Shown here piece after piece: positions 16,009-27,600 of a DNA stretch of 64,000 nucleotides. Each line of letters opens with the position of its first letter. Within the stretch, counting starts at the first letter, position 1. Under the pieces are notes generated by a model, which saw only the letters and a program-made list of their open reading frames with translations, did not search any database and was not told where the DNA came from. Source of the stretch: Leucogyrophana mollusca (Eukaryota; Basidiomycota; Agaricomycetes; Boletales); contig MU266406.1 of assembly GCA_021014945.1 (NCBI GenBank), positions 1 to 64,000 of the forward strand, written 5' to 3'. The translations under genes and the position numbers were made by a program.

Positions 16009-19000
16009 CTAACTGACCGAAACCCCTAAATGCCCAGCGTGACCTAGTATATGTCTCTCCAGGTCCTGGAGAAACGAGGGGTGAGCATGGGCCGAAGAAA
16101 GTAGTGGCTGGGCGTACCTCAACACAATCAAATGTATATCCACACTGGTCCGGTCCATCTGGCCGCCACTTGCACGGAAACCACGCATAGTCGTCGTCTT
16201 CATCTTCATCGTCATCGTCGAGATCACCGACCTCGATGCCATCCACATCGCTGATGCCACTGGCGTCCGATTCCGATGACGCCCCATTCATTGCGTGGAC
16301 ATCGTCTATGATGCCATTGGCATCCTGAAGACTCGCATTCTCCAGCTTCGACCTGAGCGCGTTCCTCTCCGTCTGTAGCTTTAGTACCTTCTTCTCAAGC
16401 TTGTTGCGCTCTGTCACCAGTTTAAGCTGTGTATTGCCCATTTGCCTGAAGTCGGCTTCCAGGGAGTTGAAATTGTCGACAAGCCAGTGGCACCGCTCTC
16501 TCAGCTCTGGCTCTTCAGCTGCACGCCGACGGATATCGTCTCCGGTCAGTCGGTCCTTCTCCTGCATGAGCTCGGCGATGCCTTTCCATCTCGCAACGTC
16601 GTTTTTCAGCATTTTGACTTGGCTCTGGAAACGAAACCAGTCCATGGTTGCCCCACCTTCATGGACAAGCGGGACGTACCTCGAACATCCCCTTCACCAT
16701 CGCTACACCATCCTTCGCCTGGCTCTCAGCGATATTCGCACGCTCTTCCAGCTCGATGTTCTCCCGTCTCACTGTCATCGCATACTCAGAGGCCTCTGCG
16801 TATTTCTCGCGGAATAGTTCTCGGTCCTTTTCAGCGGAGAGTTTACCCCGAGTAAGAAGGTCAACGGATGAAGTCAGTGTTGCAAGCGAGGTCGTAGCAG
16901 TCTCGAGCTGCTCCACCAGCTTCGCGCGATCGGCGTCCCACTGAGTGTGTTCGACCTCTCGGGAGGCAGATTCTGCACCCCATTGTGCACGATCTCCCTC
17001 CAAAGCGGCGACCTTAGACTGTAGAAGCCCCCTCTCCGTTACCCAATCAGCGCGTTCCTTGTCGACGGCTGCACGTTCGTTCTCCCAAGCTGCCAATTGA
17101 GCCTTCCAAGCTGCCTGTTCCTCGCGCTCCTGAAGCCACGTCGCACGCTCGACATCCCAAATAAGGCGCTCGGCCTCCCGCTGATTCCGCTCCTTGTCCC
17201 ACGCGACTTCGTCCCTGCGCAAATGTGAAGCCTGCTCGTTGAGTTTCTCGCACTCTTCAGCGCGGACCTCCAGCTGCTGCGCTATCGATGCACGTTCCGT
17301 CTGAATTTTCGCGAGTTGGAGAGGCCAACGAGCTCGTTCAGCATCCCAGACGTCACGCTCAGCTTCAAACATTTCACGCTCCCGTTGGGCTGCAACTTCG
17401 GCATCCTTCCTTTTGGCCTCCAAAAGCCTGCGTTCGCGTGCCCATGATGCCCGTTCTGCGTCTCGGTCGGCGCGCTCCGTGGCGCGTTCTGCATTCCACT
17501 CGGTGCTCTCTGTGTGCCATGCCGCCTTCTTCGCTTCCAATTGAGCCCGCGTCTTAGCCAACTCGGTAGTGTCGGGGTGCACGTGGTTCCCGGTCTGGGC
17601 TGATGCGCTTGTGCTGTCTACAACTGCCTTGAGCGTGGCAGTCGCTAGCTCCTGCTCGAGCTTCGCTCGCTTCTCCTGCTCCTCGGCTAACTCGCGTCCG
17701 AGTCGCTGGATCTCCTCTGATTTGAGATTCAGCAGGCTGAGTGCATCGCTAAGACGGCGGGTACGAGCGCCGGGCTGGACGTACAGTATGACACGTATCA
17801 GTGGGGCAGCAATGGATTGGAGAGGAGATAACATAACGCACGTTTGAGCGAGGTGGTGAACTTGGGGGCGTGACAAACGCCTGCTGGGCTTCGATCACAT
17901 CTTCTGCGTGCTGACCTTGACCTTGACTGGGATGTACGATGATACTGGCAAGCTGTAATTCACCATCTTGGTCTGCATGCGTCGAGGGGTGGTCGATGGT
18001 GTCTTCGTTGGCAGAGAATACTGGCTGGATAGAGAATGAGTTTGGTGGACGGGAGTGTACAAAAGTCAACAGAACGAACCAGCTCCTGGGGATCTCCCAT
18101 CACAACTTCCTCTCCCGCAGCTATTGCCTGATCTCGGGATTCCGCACCTGAGAGCAATTTCTGCTCGAGGAGTAGGTCCTGCGTGCTTTCCTCTTCTTCC
18201 TCCCGGAGTTCTAATACCCTCTTCAGCTTATCCTCGACTATCCCATCAGCACTCCCGGTTGTGTCAATAGTCGCACTGTTTCCGCCCCCGCAAAAATCGA
18301 CATACGTGTCGTCCATCTCTTTAGCCGCGACCACGACACCCTCCCTTTCCTTACCTTTCCCAGATTTGTCCTTGTCGGCTTGTGCTTTTCGACTGGGGAG
18401 TAAATCGGCCAACGGTTTCTTTGTTGGTTTCTCTTTACCTTTCCCCTTCTCTTTTGATCGCAAAGCTTGGTCGTACAACGCCGTGCCACGTTTGCGGATA
18501 GCCGAGTCAGTGACACCAATTTTCTTCGAGTGGTCTCCGTCAGAAGATCCAGACCCCGGCTCATCGTCTTCCACATCTTCCACCCTTCTCTTGCCCTTGT
18601 TCTTACGCAGAGACGGTGACGGAAAGCTCTCGATTGAGCTCATCGGCGCATCATCTTCGAACTCCATTGCCTTAGCGACTCGCCGGACCTGCAATGGTGC
18701 GACTTTCGCGCGGAAAGTGGCGGGCGAGATTTGAGGGATGGGTTTTTGTGGCTTTGATAGCATTCGATCGAAATAAGAGGAAGAGTCTGGGCTTGGTTTT
18801 GAGGGGCTTGGGTGTTTGGCAGTGGAGGTAGTTTGCTTCACACCTCCCCCAACGGAAGGGGAAGATGAGGCGGTGATGGCTATCCCAGGCACAACTGGGG
18901 AATGAGAGCGGCGACGTGATTCTGAGGGTTGGACCAAGGGGTGGGACGGCTGGGACTGTGACTGGGACTGATCCGTGTTGTTGTTCGAGGAGTCTGTCTC

Positions 19001-20524
19001 AGGGACTATACCAGGATCATGGGACGCTGTCACGGCGGCGCGAACGGCAGGTAAAGGCCGTGTTAAACGGGAGGATGGGGACAAGAGCGTTGGGGGTGAT
19101 TTACGCGCAACGAATTTGGCAGTGTCAGGTTCGGGTATGGGTTCCGGCTCAGGCTCATTTCCAAAGTCATAGTTCATGTCGTCTCCAGCCTGGTTGAATT
19201 CGTAGTGGTCAACAGCGCCTGCTGATTCCTGTGGTGGAAGCTGCAACTGACTAGCGCGTGAAGGGTCTCGCGAGTCCTCTTCAGCCATCATGCGATCGAA
19301 GAGCTCGAGGCGTGCTTTCGCTCTTGGGGAAAGAATTGGGCTGCGGCGACCTGGGAGTGGGACCGGAGAGTGCTGCCGTGGTTGGTGCGTGGGCGTGGGC
19401 GTAGAGTCGATAGAAATGATGGAAGGTGAGCGCCGGACGGGTTGGGCTCTCGCTTTGGACTTTGATGGGGGGTTATTGGCCGACTTGGGCCCGTTCAGTA
19501 CAGGTGGCTTCTCCTTTGACCGCTGTAGTTTCTCAGCTGTAAGTGAGTCGGTTTTAAGTAATGCATCGCTCGAACCGGCTTTGAGTTTGGTGCCACTGCG
19601 GGAGCTGGTGATTTTGGCTGCGTTAGAATGAGGAGACGTGGGCGTAGGTCGTGATGATGTGGATGGGCGGTCAGCTTTCGACGCTATGGACTCGCGACTT
19701 TGTTTGGAATCTCGAGAATTCCGCTTCACCCCTCGCGGAGGACCTACTTTCGTTATTGGTACTGGGGGGAGGGTCGGTTCTGCCTCCGCCTCCTCGTCTT
19801 CGTCTTGTTCGCGAGGCGGGGTCATGTCAAGCTTTGTCGACTTTGCTGGAAGGATCGGTTCTCCATCCGAGTCTGAAGAGAGAGGGGGAACGAGAACGTC
19901 GACCAGTTTGCGCTTTTTCTTAAGGCGTCCTTCTTGAAGCTCTGGTGAGTCGGCATTGTCGGAAGACGCATTATGGGAGGGTTCAACAGAGATACGCTTG
20001 CGTTTTGTAGACGGCGGCTTTCTGGAGGACGGGCCAGTGTGAGGTACCTCATCAGCGTCAGATTCTGATTTCGGAGGTTCAGCGCCTGTGACAGACTGCG
20101 TCCTCCGAGAGGTCGAAGGGGTAGATACTTTAGAAGTAGAGACGCGAGACTTCAAGCTTGCTCGACCACCTTCAGGACCGAGAGGACACCGAGCCACCCA
20201 AACCTGTCAGCTGCAGCTCACGCGCTCATGTGCGATTTACTTGCGCTCACCTCGTCTTTTCGTGGCAGGCTTTTTCTTGTTCGCTTTCTTTTCCTTCCAC
20301 CCTTTTACCAAGTCCGGCGTACAGTCACTTTTAGGCACCCAGTCGAGTGGCCACGGCTTCCCAGTAGCCGGGTCCTTGCCTGCCCATCTTACTCGGTATT
20401 TGTTACCTCGTTCCGCAGTGATCTCGAGGACTTCGTAGAGCTCTTCCTCGTCGTTGGACTTTGGGACAAACTGGCTCTCGAATTCGGAGGCGTCGACCTG
20501 GGACGCTTCCTCGTCTGAAGGCAT
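16009..20524 (-). CDS. Chromodomain, coiled-coil and C2H2-finger chromatin protein
   Basis: Six exons (20524-20251, 20169-18080, 18024-17842, 17774-16680, 16624-16118, 16065-16009) join in phase to 1401 aa. Residues about 28-75 form a chromodomain (ELYEVLEITAERGNKYRVRW, then WPLDWVP), a fold that binds methylated histone tails. About 700 disordered residues follow, rich in Ser, Pro and Lys and with many basic nuclear-localisation-like clusters. Next come about 340 residues of coiled coil (heptads full of E, A, R and W, such as AERASWARERRLLEAKRKDA), a second coiled segment, an acidic tract (DDDDEDEDDD) and a terminal zinc-finger-like motif (CKWRPDGPDQC ... RHILGH) that spans the last intron. 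It is probably nuclear and chromatin-associated. The intron 1 acceptor (GAAG at 20170) is the weakest splice; every other junction is canonical. I do not recognise a named orthologue. Confidence 0.8.
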
Positions 20525-21264
20525 TCCGCCTGATAAACTGACGACTCAGAGGCAAGAGAGGACGATCAATATGATGATGACTAAGCAAAGGACAATGTTG
20601 AATCGCAGTTCAGCGGCTATGAACTTGGCGGGACCACCCAAGACCCCCCGAATCACTGTCAAGCAGAGCTCACCCTCACAAAAACGGCTCAGCTATCATC
20701 CGTCTGTAATGTCCACCAAGGAGACTACGGCTCGCCCGTGTAATGATGTACGCGTGTCACAGCAGCATGATGTGAACCGATAAGTATCACCGGTGGGCGA
20801 GTTGCATCTAGTGTCGCGTTGAAGGTTGCTACTAGTTATGTACGCCCGGACAACAGACAGGTTTGGCAGACGAAACTATGCCCGGTTGTGATAGTCTATG
20901 GGCTGCGAGAGGCAACAACGAGTACAGCTGTTCAAGACTCGATCGGCCAACTAGGAGGATACGAATTGAGGACATGGAAAAACTCCAGGGGCGAATTATT
21001 TATCTCAATACTAAACTTGGCTGGCGAGAGGAAACCCAGGCTCTGAGGTAATTATGGCTATGGGCTTTCGAGCATGGTGGGGAGTTGGAAGGATAACAAG
21101 GAGGCGAGTTCTGATCCTCCTTTGGCAGTCAATAGATTGATCTGGAATTTTATTCCAAGTGGTGCCATGGAGGGTAGCTATCTTACAAAACTGCAGCACA
21201 ATCATCAACCTCCCCACCGGCTCCAACCGTCTCTCGTATCTTCCACCTACAGTAATTCGACCAA
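20525..21264. other. Intergenic, chromodomain gene to HD hydrolase
   Basis: No recognised gene. It contains the promoter of the chromodomain gene and the 3' flank of the HD-domain gene. Short plus-strand frames (20454-20783, 20819-21046) lack any domain. Confidence 0.5.
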
Positions 21265-22011
21265 CTATTCGTCCTCCTCGTATTGCTTACACCTCTCCAA
21301 GCCCCCGTTTACCATATCAATCTGCCGGTGCTTCTCCCACTGCTCTCGGTAACCATCCACGAGTTTCAGCCCATACTCTCCAACGAAGTTGTCATACGTG
21401 GTTTCCGGCTTGTCCACGCACAGTCCGCACATGATCCTTGGAAACTCCTCCCTAAATCCTACTCGGGGAAACGCTTTGACCACCTCTATGAACTCGTCGA
21501 CTGTAATAAGCCCACTGGGGTGATTTGGACCGAAAAAGTCTCCTCCTATGCCAGAAGATGTAAGTGCAACTTCCGCTTGCTTGTAGTTCGCGATACTGGG
21601 AGTTGTATGCAAGGCTACGGCATCCCAGATCAACTGAAGACGGTGCTCGTCGAATTTCTCCTTTTTCTCTGCATCTGCCTGTGCAATCTTGGCGTTGAGG
21701 AAGTCACGTGCGAGATTTGCGCCGTCGACCTCGAATCGCTTGTCCTTGGAAAGTAGTGACTTAGTTGTCGCCCACCCCATGTCGTGCAAGATGGTGGAGA
21801 GAGCTACGGTTTCTGGGTCAACAGAGGAGAACGCAGGGTCCTTGCGGGCGAGGATGAGGGCGAATGCTGTAGAACGGAGACAGTGGTTGACTGTGGCAGG
21901 GCTTGTATGGGTTTTGGAATATTCAAGGGCAGCGAGGACGAGTGGTGTCGCTGGGATGGTTATGCCACACGTTGGCAGGGACGGGAAAGGGGTTTGACCC
22001 TCAGAAGCCAT
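21265..22011 (-). CDS. HD-domain hydrolase, cyanamide hydratase type
   Basis: Single-exon protein of 248 aa. It matches fungal HD-domain proteins of the urea hydro-lyase/cyanamide hydratase class, which convert cyanamide to urea; many fungal members have unknown substrates. Metal-binding residues are visible: His43 in VNHCLRSTAF, and His76-Asp77 in LSTILHDMGW. Downstream are DGANLARDFL and AVALHTTPSI, which supply the remaining conserved acidic and His positions. Length fits the family (about 225-250 aa). It is the only intronless gene I could assign here. It is divergent from the F-box gene at 22285, with 273 bp between the two starts. Confidence 0.85.
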   Translation of the reverse strand: MASEGQTPFPSLPTCGITIPATPLVLAALEYSKTHTSPATVNHCLRSTAFALILARKDPAFSSVDPETVALSTILHDMGWATTKSLLSKDKRFEVDGANLARDFLNAKIAQADAEKKEKFDEHRLQLIWDAVALHTTPSIANYKQAEVALTSSGIGGDFFGPNHPSGLITVDEFIEVVKAFPRVGFREEFPRIMCGLCVDKPETTYDNFVGEYGLKLVDGYREQWEKHRQIDMVNGGLERCKQYEEDE

Positions 22012-22284
22012 GGATAAGGGGTGCTGAAAGTTGGTGGGTGTAGGGCTTGCGTAGAAGATGAGAGATGAATCTGAAGCGACGAGAAACTTGCAGGCTGCTT
22101 AAATGCGAGGGTCCATCTAACCCGGACTTGCGTTCTGTTGCGGCATGGGCAGGAAGGTCACTCAGCTGTGGCGCTTTAGTCATCTGCCTCCTATCAGATC
22201 GCTACAAACAATTCCAATTAGCTTGCAAGTACATACGCCCTTTGTTTTAGCCTTCAAAACCCCACCGTCTCATCCCCATCCTCC
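22012..22284. promoter_or_regulatory. Short divergent intergenic region (shared promoter)
   Basis: The HD-domain gene starts at 22011 on minus and the F-box gene at 22285 on plus, leaving 273 bp for both promoters. No individual site could be assigned with confidence. Confidence 0.5.
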
Positions 22285-23481
22285 ATGTCCACAGCCACGA
22301 CCACTGGTTCGATGTCTCCGATCGGGTTACTGGACTTACCTAACGAGACCTTGTTGGGCATTTTGGCTCAGCAAAACGCTCACACCATCAAGGATCTATC
22401 CTTGGTGTGCAAGCGCCTTAATACCATCTGCGGTCATTGGACATTTCAAACCTATTACCTCTGTCTCCGCATGGATATGGACTGGAGTAATCGGGACCGC
22501 AGGGACAAGAGGCTTACGCCACTTGATACGTCCGAGACAATGGAGAAGTGGGACCGTGAAGCAGTCCTAGCTCGCCTAACACACTTGTCCGAGAAAGCGA
22601 CATATGTTCGCGAATTGGTCATCTATAATGTGTCCCAAAAGGACATGGATCTCTTCCCCGAAGACACCATGCCCGAACTCGAGCGAGTTTTGAAGCTCTG
22701 CACCCAAGTTACGACTGTGACCTTGAAGATCTCCAGTGATGGGACTATGCCCCTTTTTATGTGGGAGTGGTTCACAACACTCCCATTGCGGGTCCTCAAC
22801 GTCGGTCGCCTCGCGCCTCCGGAAGGACAGCTGCAGCCACTGACCAAGGTCACACACTTCGAAGGCTTCTTCTACGATAAAACGCGGCCATTCCTCTATG
22901 TGCGTCTCCTGCGAGCAAATCTCGACAAAGTTTCGCGCTCACCGTAAAATAGCTCGTCAAGCCGCAGTACATCGTACTCAATTACTGGCAGATCTACGAT
23001 AGAACCCCGGCGACCTCCTTTTTCAAACCGACGAGGGAACAATTCCCGGACCTAAAGAGTATCAGGATCAAATTGTTTTTTTCGTGCAGCTACAACGATG
23101 CCCTGTTTGATTTTTCGGAGGTCCCACAAGCAAAGATCAACATAAACTTCGAGCTGAGCGCCCCGTACAAAGTCATGTATCCGGTAAGAGGAATGTCTCC
23201 GATCCCGAACCTGTTCCAATTAACCTGAAGAGCACCAGGCAGCGTGGAAGCGCTTTAAGAAGACTCTTCCCAAAGTCTTCGTCGAGGATCTGACGGGATT
23301 TGATGTTAATCGTAGGGATGACAAATACATCAACGTTTCACGCCCACCTCAAGATGTCATCGATAAGGGATGGACTCCTCAGCACGCAGATCATTTGCAA
23401 GGAGTAGAGCAAGAGGAATTGGAGCAAGCCGCGGTGACTGCGTACGCCCGTTACCGCCTTACAAGAGAATTAGAATTTTGA
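22285..23481 (+). CDS. F-box protein
   Basis: Three exons (22285-22899, 22953-23183, 23239-23481) join in phase to 362 aa. Residues about 13-48 form an F-box (LLDLPNETLLGILAQQNA, then DLSLVCKRLNTIC), the segment that binds Skp1 in SCF ubiquitin ligases. The rest has the leucine-spaced, repeat-poor layout of the large Agaricomycete F-box families, whose C-terminal part selects the target. Introns are 53 and 55 nt with GT...AG. Target unknown. Confidence 0.82.
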
Positions 23482-24670
23482 TAGGTGAGCCCTCCGAGTC
23501 CCGAAGTGGTCGAGTCATGCAGCTGACCGAGTGCCGGAATTAAATAATCAGGACCGCCAGGGGTCACAGTGTAAGATATTTTTGTGTGTTGGCGACTGTT
23601 GGCGAGTGGATGCGGCCGGCGACCAGAAAGACGACCTGGTGAGAGTGGACATCGATGGACGTCACCAACAGGGTAAATCATATAAGGAGATGTATCACAT
23701 TTTGTAACATCAAAGCGCTGTTCAGCGCCTGGCACCCGAAGGGTGTGTCAAACAACACAATCAGTATCATGTGGTGAACATGCATGGGTCGCACTGAGCG
23801 GAGTGCTCATTCTTTCGAAAGAATGAGCACTCGCCATTGCCACGGAACCCTGACACGCGAATAACCGAGGGCCCCATTAACGCTGACAAGACGACCGTTG
23901 GAGCTGGAGCTAATTGTGGATGACCCATGCGCAGTCGAAGAGCTGTTGCACACACCAAGGTTAGTTCGAAAGCAACCATTTAAAAATTATAGCAAGCACG
24001 ACTGCGGACGCCCGGGCGCGGTGTGGGTCCGAGAACTGTGGTTGTCGATTACTCAAGTGCTTGTCAGGCTCTGTCAAGGTATCAGCTGGTATCAGAGACT
24101 ACCGATAGATCGACTGTCATCTGTCAGTAAGCCTGGGCAAAGGTCTAGGAGGCTATCAAGGAACGAACATGATCATAGCGTATCCTGGCATATTTACTTG
24201 GCGTCCGCCCTACCTTGTGGGCGGGATGGAGCTGAAACGCTAGAATCCCGGACCCCAATTCGCACCCACCTGGCGTTTGAGTCCAACAGGAGATTTCAAC
24301 AAAGCTCGACCAAACTGCATTGGCAGAAAACTGCGCCCAATTGGATGCTACAGCGTAGTTAGTTGGCAGTAGGCATAATATAATAAATATGGTAGCTACA
24401 TAGGGAAAATGTTGGAGGCGATGAGCTTGCTTACAGCGAAGCCGTGGGTGGCGGGGGGCCCAGCTTGATGTGAACTGAGGCGCGCTAGCAATTATACACT
24501 GCACTACACGACACAGCTATTGCTGCGAACCCGTGCCTCCCTTTCATTCTCCATCCAAGCTGTTTTGCACCTTGCATCCTCGTTCTTTTTCTCATTTTGG
24601 TCCTTTCCGTGCTGGTCTTCGGTATCAAGGGCTCGTCCGAAACACCCTAATCCCTTAATTCGATACCTCC
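23482..24670. other. Intergenic, F-box gene to flippase
   Basis: About 1.2 kb with no recognisable gene; the frame 23898-24362 has no domain. It holds a perfect 32-bp palindrome at 23801-23832 and, at its right end, the flippase promoter with pyrimidine-rich stretches (about 24540-24640). Confidence 0.5.
23801..23832. repeat. Perfect 32-bp palindrome
   Basis: The 16-base arm GAGTGCTCATTCTTTC is followed at once by its exact reverse complement, with no spacer. The bases just outside (g at 23800, g at 23833) are not complementary, so the palindrome is exactly 32 bp. It lies in non-coding DNA between the F-box and flippase genes. Confidence 0.95.
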
Positions 24671-27600
24671 ATGTCTTTCCTCAAGCGACACCCTCAGCCC
24701 GATGATTTCATAGAAGAAGAGAACGACACGATTGACCAGGAATTGCGCCTCCGTACTGTGCGTACCGCTGCATCTACTATCGCCGAATCAATTCGGGCGG
24801 AACAGCGAGCAGAGAGGAGACGGTCTGTGCGCAAGAAGAGGTCTCGCTTTTTCCGCAGAAACGCGGATAAGAAGAGACCGAAAACAGCAGACTCGACAGT
24901 TTCGACGGCTACATCCATTGGTCCCCAAATAACTGGGCCACGGAGAAATGTATACGTCAACCACACCCTGTCCGCCATGGAAGTCGATCAACACGGGGAA
25001 CCTCTGGCTCGGTACGCGCGGAACAAAGTGCGGACTAGCAGTAAGTGATTGTCTATCCTTTTCACATGTTTGGATTTCAACAGCACGCCAGGGTACACGC
25101 TTATCACCTTTCTACCAAAGAATTTATGGGAGCAGTTTCACCGGTATGTGTTACGTTTCAAATACTTGACAAAGTCTGGAAGGTGTGCATAGGATCGCGA
25201 ACATATATTTCCTTGCCCTTGTGATATTTCAAAGTAAGCGGAGGTCGTATTGGGACCATAAGGCTACTAAAACCCAGTCTAGTTTTCCCTGAATTTGGCG
25301 CAGCCTCTCCTCAAACAGCCGCTCTGCCACTCTTATTCATCCTGACTGTCACTGCAATCAAGGATGGCGTTGAGGATTATCGTCGTGCGAAATTAGACGA
25401 AGAAGTGAACACTTCTGCTGTGACAAGACTCGGTCAGTGGCGTAATGTCAACTTGGCTGCCGACCCTCGCCCGTGGTATCAGCGTATGTTGCGCATTAAC
25501 GCTCCTGGAAAGGTCACACGAGGCGTCCAGAAACTCCGGGAGAAAGAGGCCGGGGAGGGAAACAGGATAATGCTCAGTAAAGGCGCCGATGGTGATCGCA
25601 TTAGCGAGAGCACAGCCGACCTGAACGACAGTAGTCTCAGCCTCGGACGACCTATGGGTGCGGGTGGGAGGCACTTGGAGGACATTGAGAGTATCGACTC
25701 TCACAGCTATCCACCAGGCTTGCCTGCCGATGAAATGGGTACCTGGGGACAGCACAATCCCTCGCTTTCGGGCTATCAGCAGTCTATACCTTCGCGGTCA
25801 TCTTTTGGTGTGATAGATTGGAAGAAGAGGGCGAGTGGGACAGCTAGGTGGGAACGGACGCTGTGGAAGAAGTTGGAGGTAGGCGATATCGTCCTGTTGA
25901 GGGATAACGAGCAGGTTCCCGCAGACATCGTCGTGCTTTCGACATCCGACCCAGACGGAATGTGCTACCTAGAGACCAAGAACTTGGACGGCGAAACAAA
26001 TCTCAAGGCTCGTAAAGCTTTACAGGCGACTACGACACTCACTTCCGAGGAGGACATCGAGAAATCATCGTTTGTTCTAGATTCCGAACCGCCTCACCAG
26101 AACCTCTACATTTACAACGGCGTTCTGCGGTTTACGGACCCTGTTACCTCGGAGGAACGGAAGGAAGGAGTTACGATCAATGAGCTTCTTCTTCGTGGCT
26201 GTACGATGCGCAACACCGCATGGGTGATTGGCTTGGTGGTATTCACTGGCGCTGATACAAGAATCTATCTCAACGGCGGCCAAACACCCTCAAAGCGATC
26301 CAAAATCGAGAAGGAGACGAATTTCAACGTCGTGGTGAACTTCATCATACTGATTGTGATGTGTTCATTGTCCGCGACTATCAATGGTGTCCTGGATAAC
26401 CAGCAACAAACGAGCACCAAGATATACGAACAAGGAGTCGACCCAACGAGCTCGTCTGTTCTGAACGCGTTGGTTACCTTTGTGTAAGTCGGCTCTCGTT
26501 CCATAAGGTTTTGCGTGTAATCTGACTTCACATACGAAGGTCGTGCCTAATCGCGTTCCAGACTATCGTCCCCGTCTCGCTTTTCATCTCCATCGAGATC
26601 GTAAAGACAATCCAAGCCTACTTCATCGCGCAGGATATTGATATGTACTACAAGCCCTTCGACACGGCCTGTGTTCCAAAGAACTGGGGGATTTCCGACG
26701 ACCTTGGCCAGATCGAGTATGTCTTCTCCGACAAGACTGGTACTCTCACACAGAACGTGATGGAGTTCCAGAAGTGCTCCGTTCACGGGGTTGTGTATGG
26801 TGAGGGTGTAACGGAGGCTCAACGGGGAGCGGCAACGAGGGAGGGCAGAGCGGATGCCATGGATCCCGAAGACCTAGCTCGCAAACTAGACGGTCTTAAG
26901 GAGACCATGGTAGCAACGATGACTCGACAATTCAAGAATCGCTGGGCACAGCTCGACAAGCTCACCCTTGTATCACCCAAACTCGCTGAAGATTTAACAG
27001 ACCGGTCATCAGAACAGTTCGCCCACCTTTGCGCTTTCTTCCGCGCGCTGGCAGTGTGCCACAGTGTCCTGGCCGATAAGCCTGAACCCACTGAACGTCC
27101 CTATCAGTTGGAGTATAAGGCAGAGTCGCCAGATGAGGCTGCTCTGGTAGCCGCAGCGCGCGACGTCGGGTTCCCCTTTGTTGGCAAGTCAAAAGACGTC
27201 ATCGACATCGAAGTGCTCGGACAGCCGGAACGTTACTACCATCTCAAGACGCTCGAGTTCAACAGCTCACGGAAGAGAATGAGCGTCATTGTGCGTGCGC
27301 CAGATGGGAAGATCATCTTATACTGCAAAGGCGCGGACAGTGTCATCTACGAACGTCTTTCTCCAGACCAAGATCGTGAGGTGAAAGAGAAGACGAGCAA
27401 GGATATGGACCTCTTCGCGAACAGCGGTCTTCGGACACTCTGCATTGCATACCGGGTTTTATCGGAGGAAGAATTTTTGCTCTGGTCACGGACTTATGAC
27501 GCGGCAGCATCTGCTGTCGACAATCGCGATGAGGAGATTGATAAAGCGACTGCTCAGATCGAGCATTCGCTGCTCTTACTTGGCGCCACCGCGCTGGAAG

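Noticed and set aside
16400..20000. Long plus-strand open frames opposite the chromodomain gene (for example 16401-16817, 18183-18734, 19290-19631)
   Set aside because: They are antisense shadows of the low-complexity minus-strand coding exons; they have no domain and no splice partners.
23801..23832. Palindrome as part of a CRISPR array or rho-independent terminator
   Set aside because: It occurs once with no spacer units, and the genome is eukaryotic.
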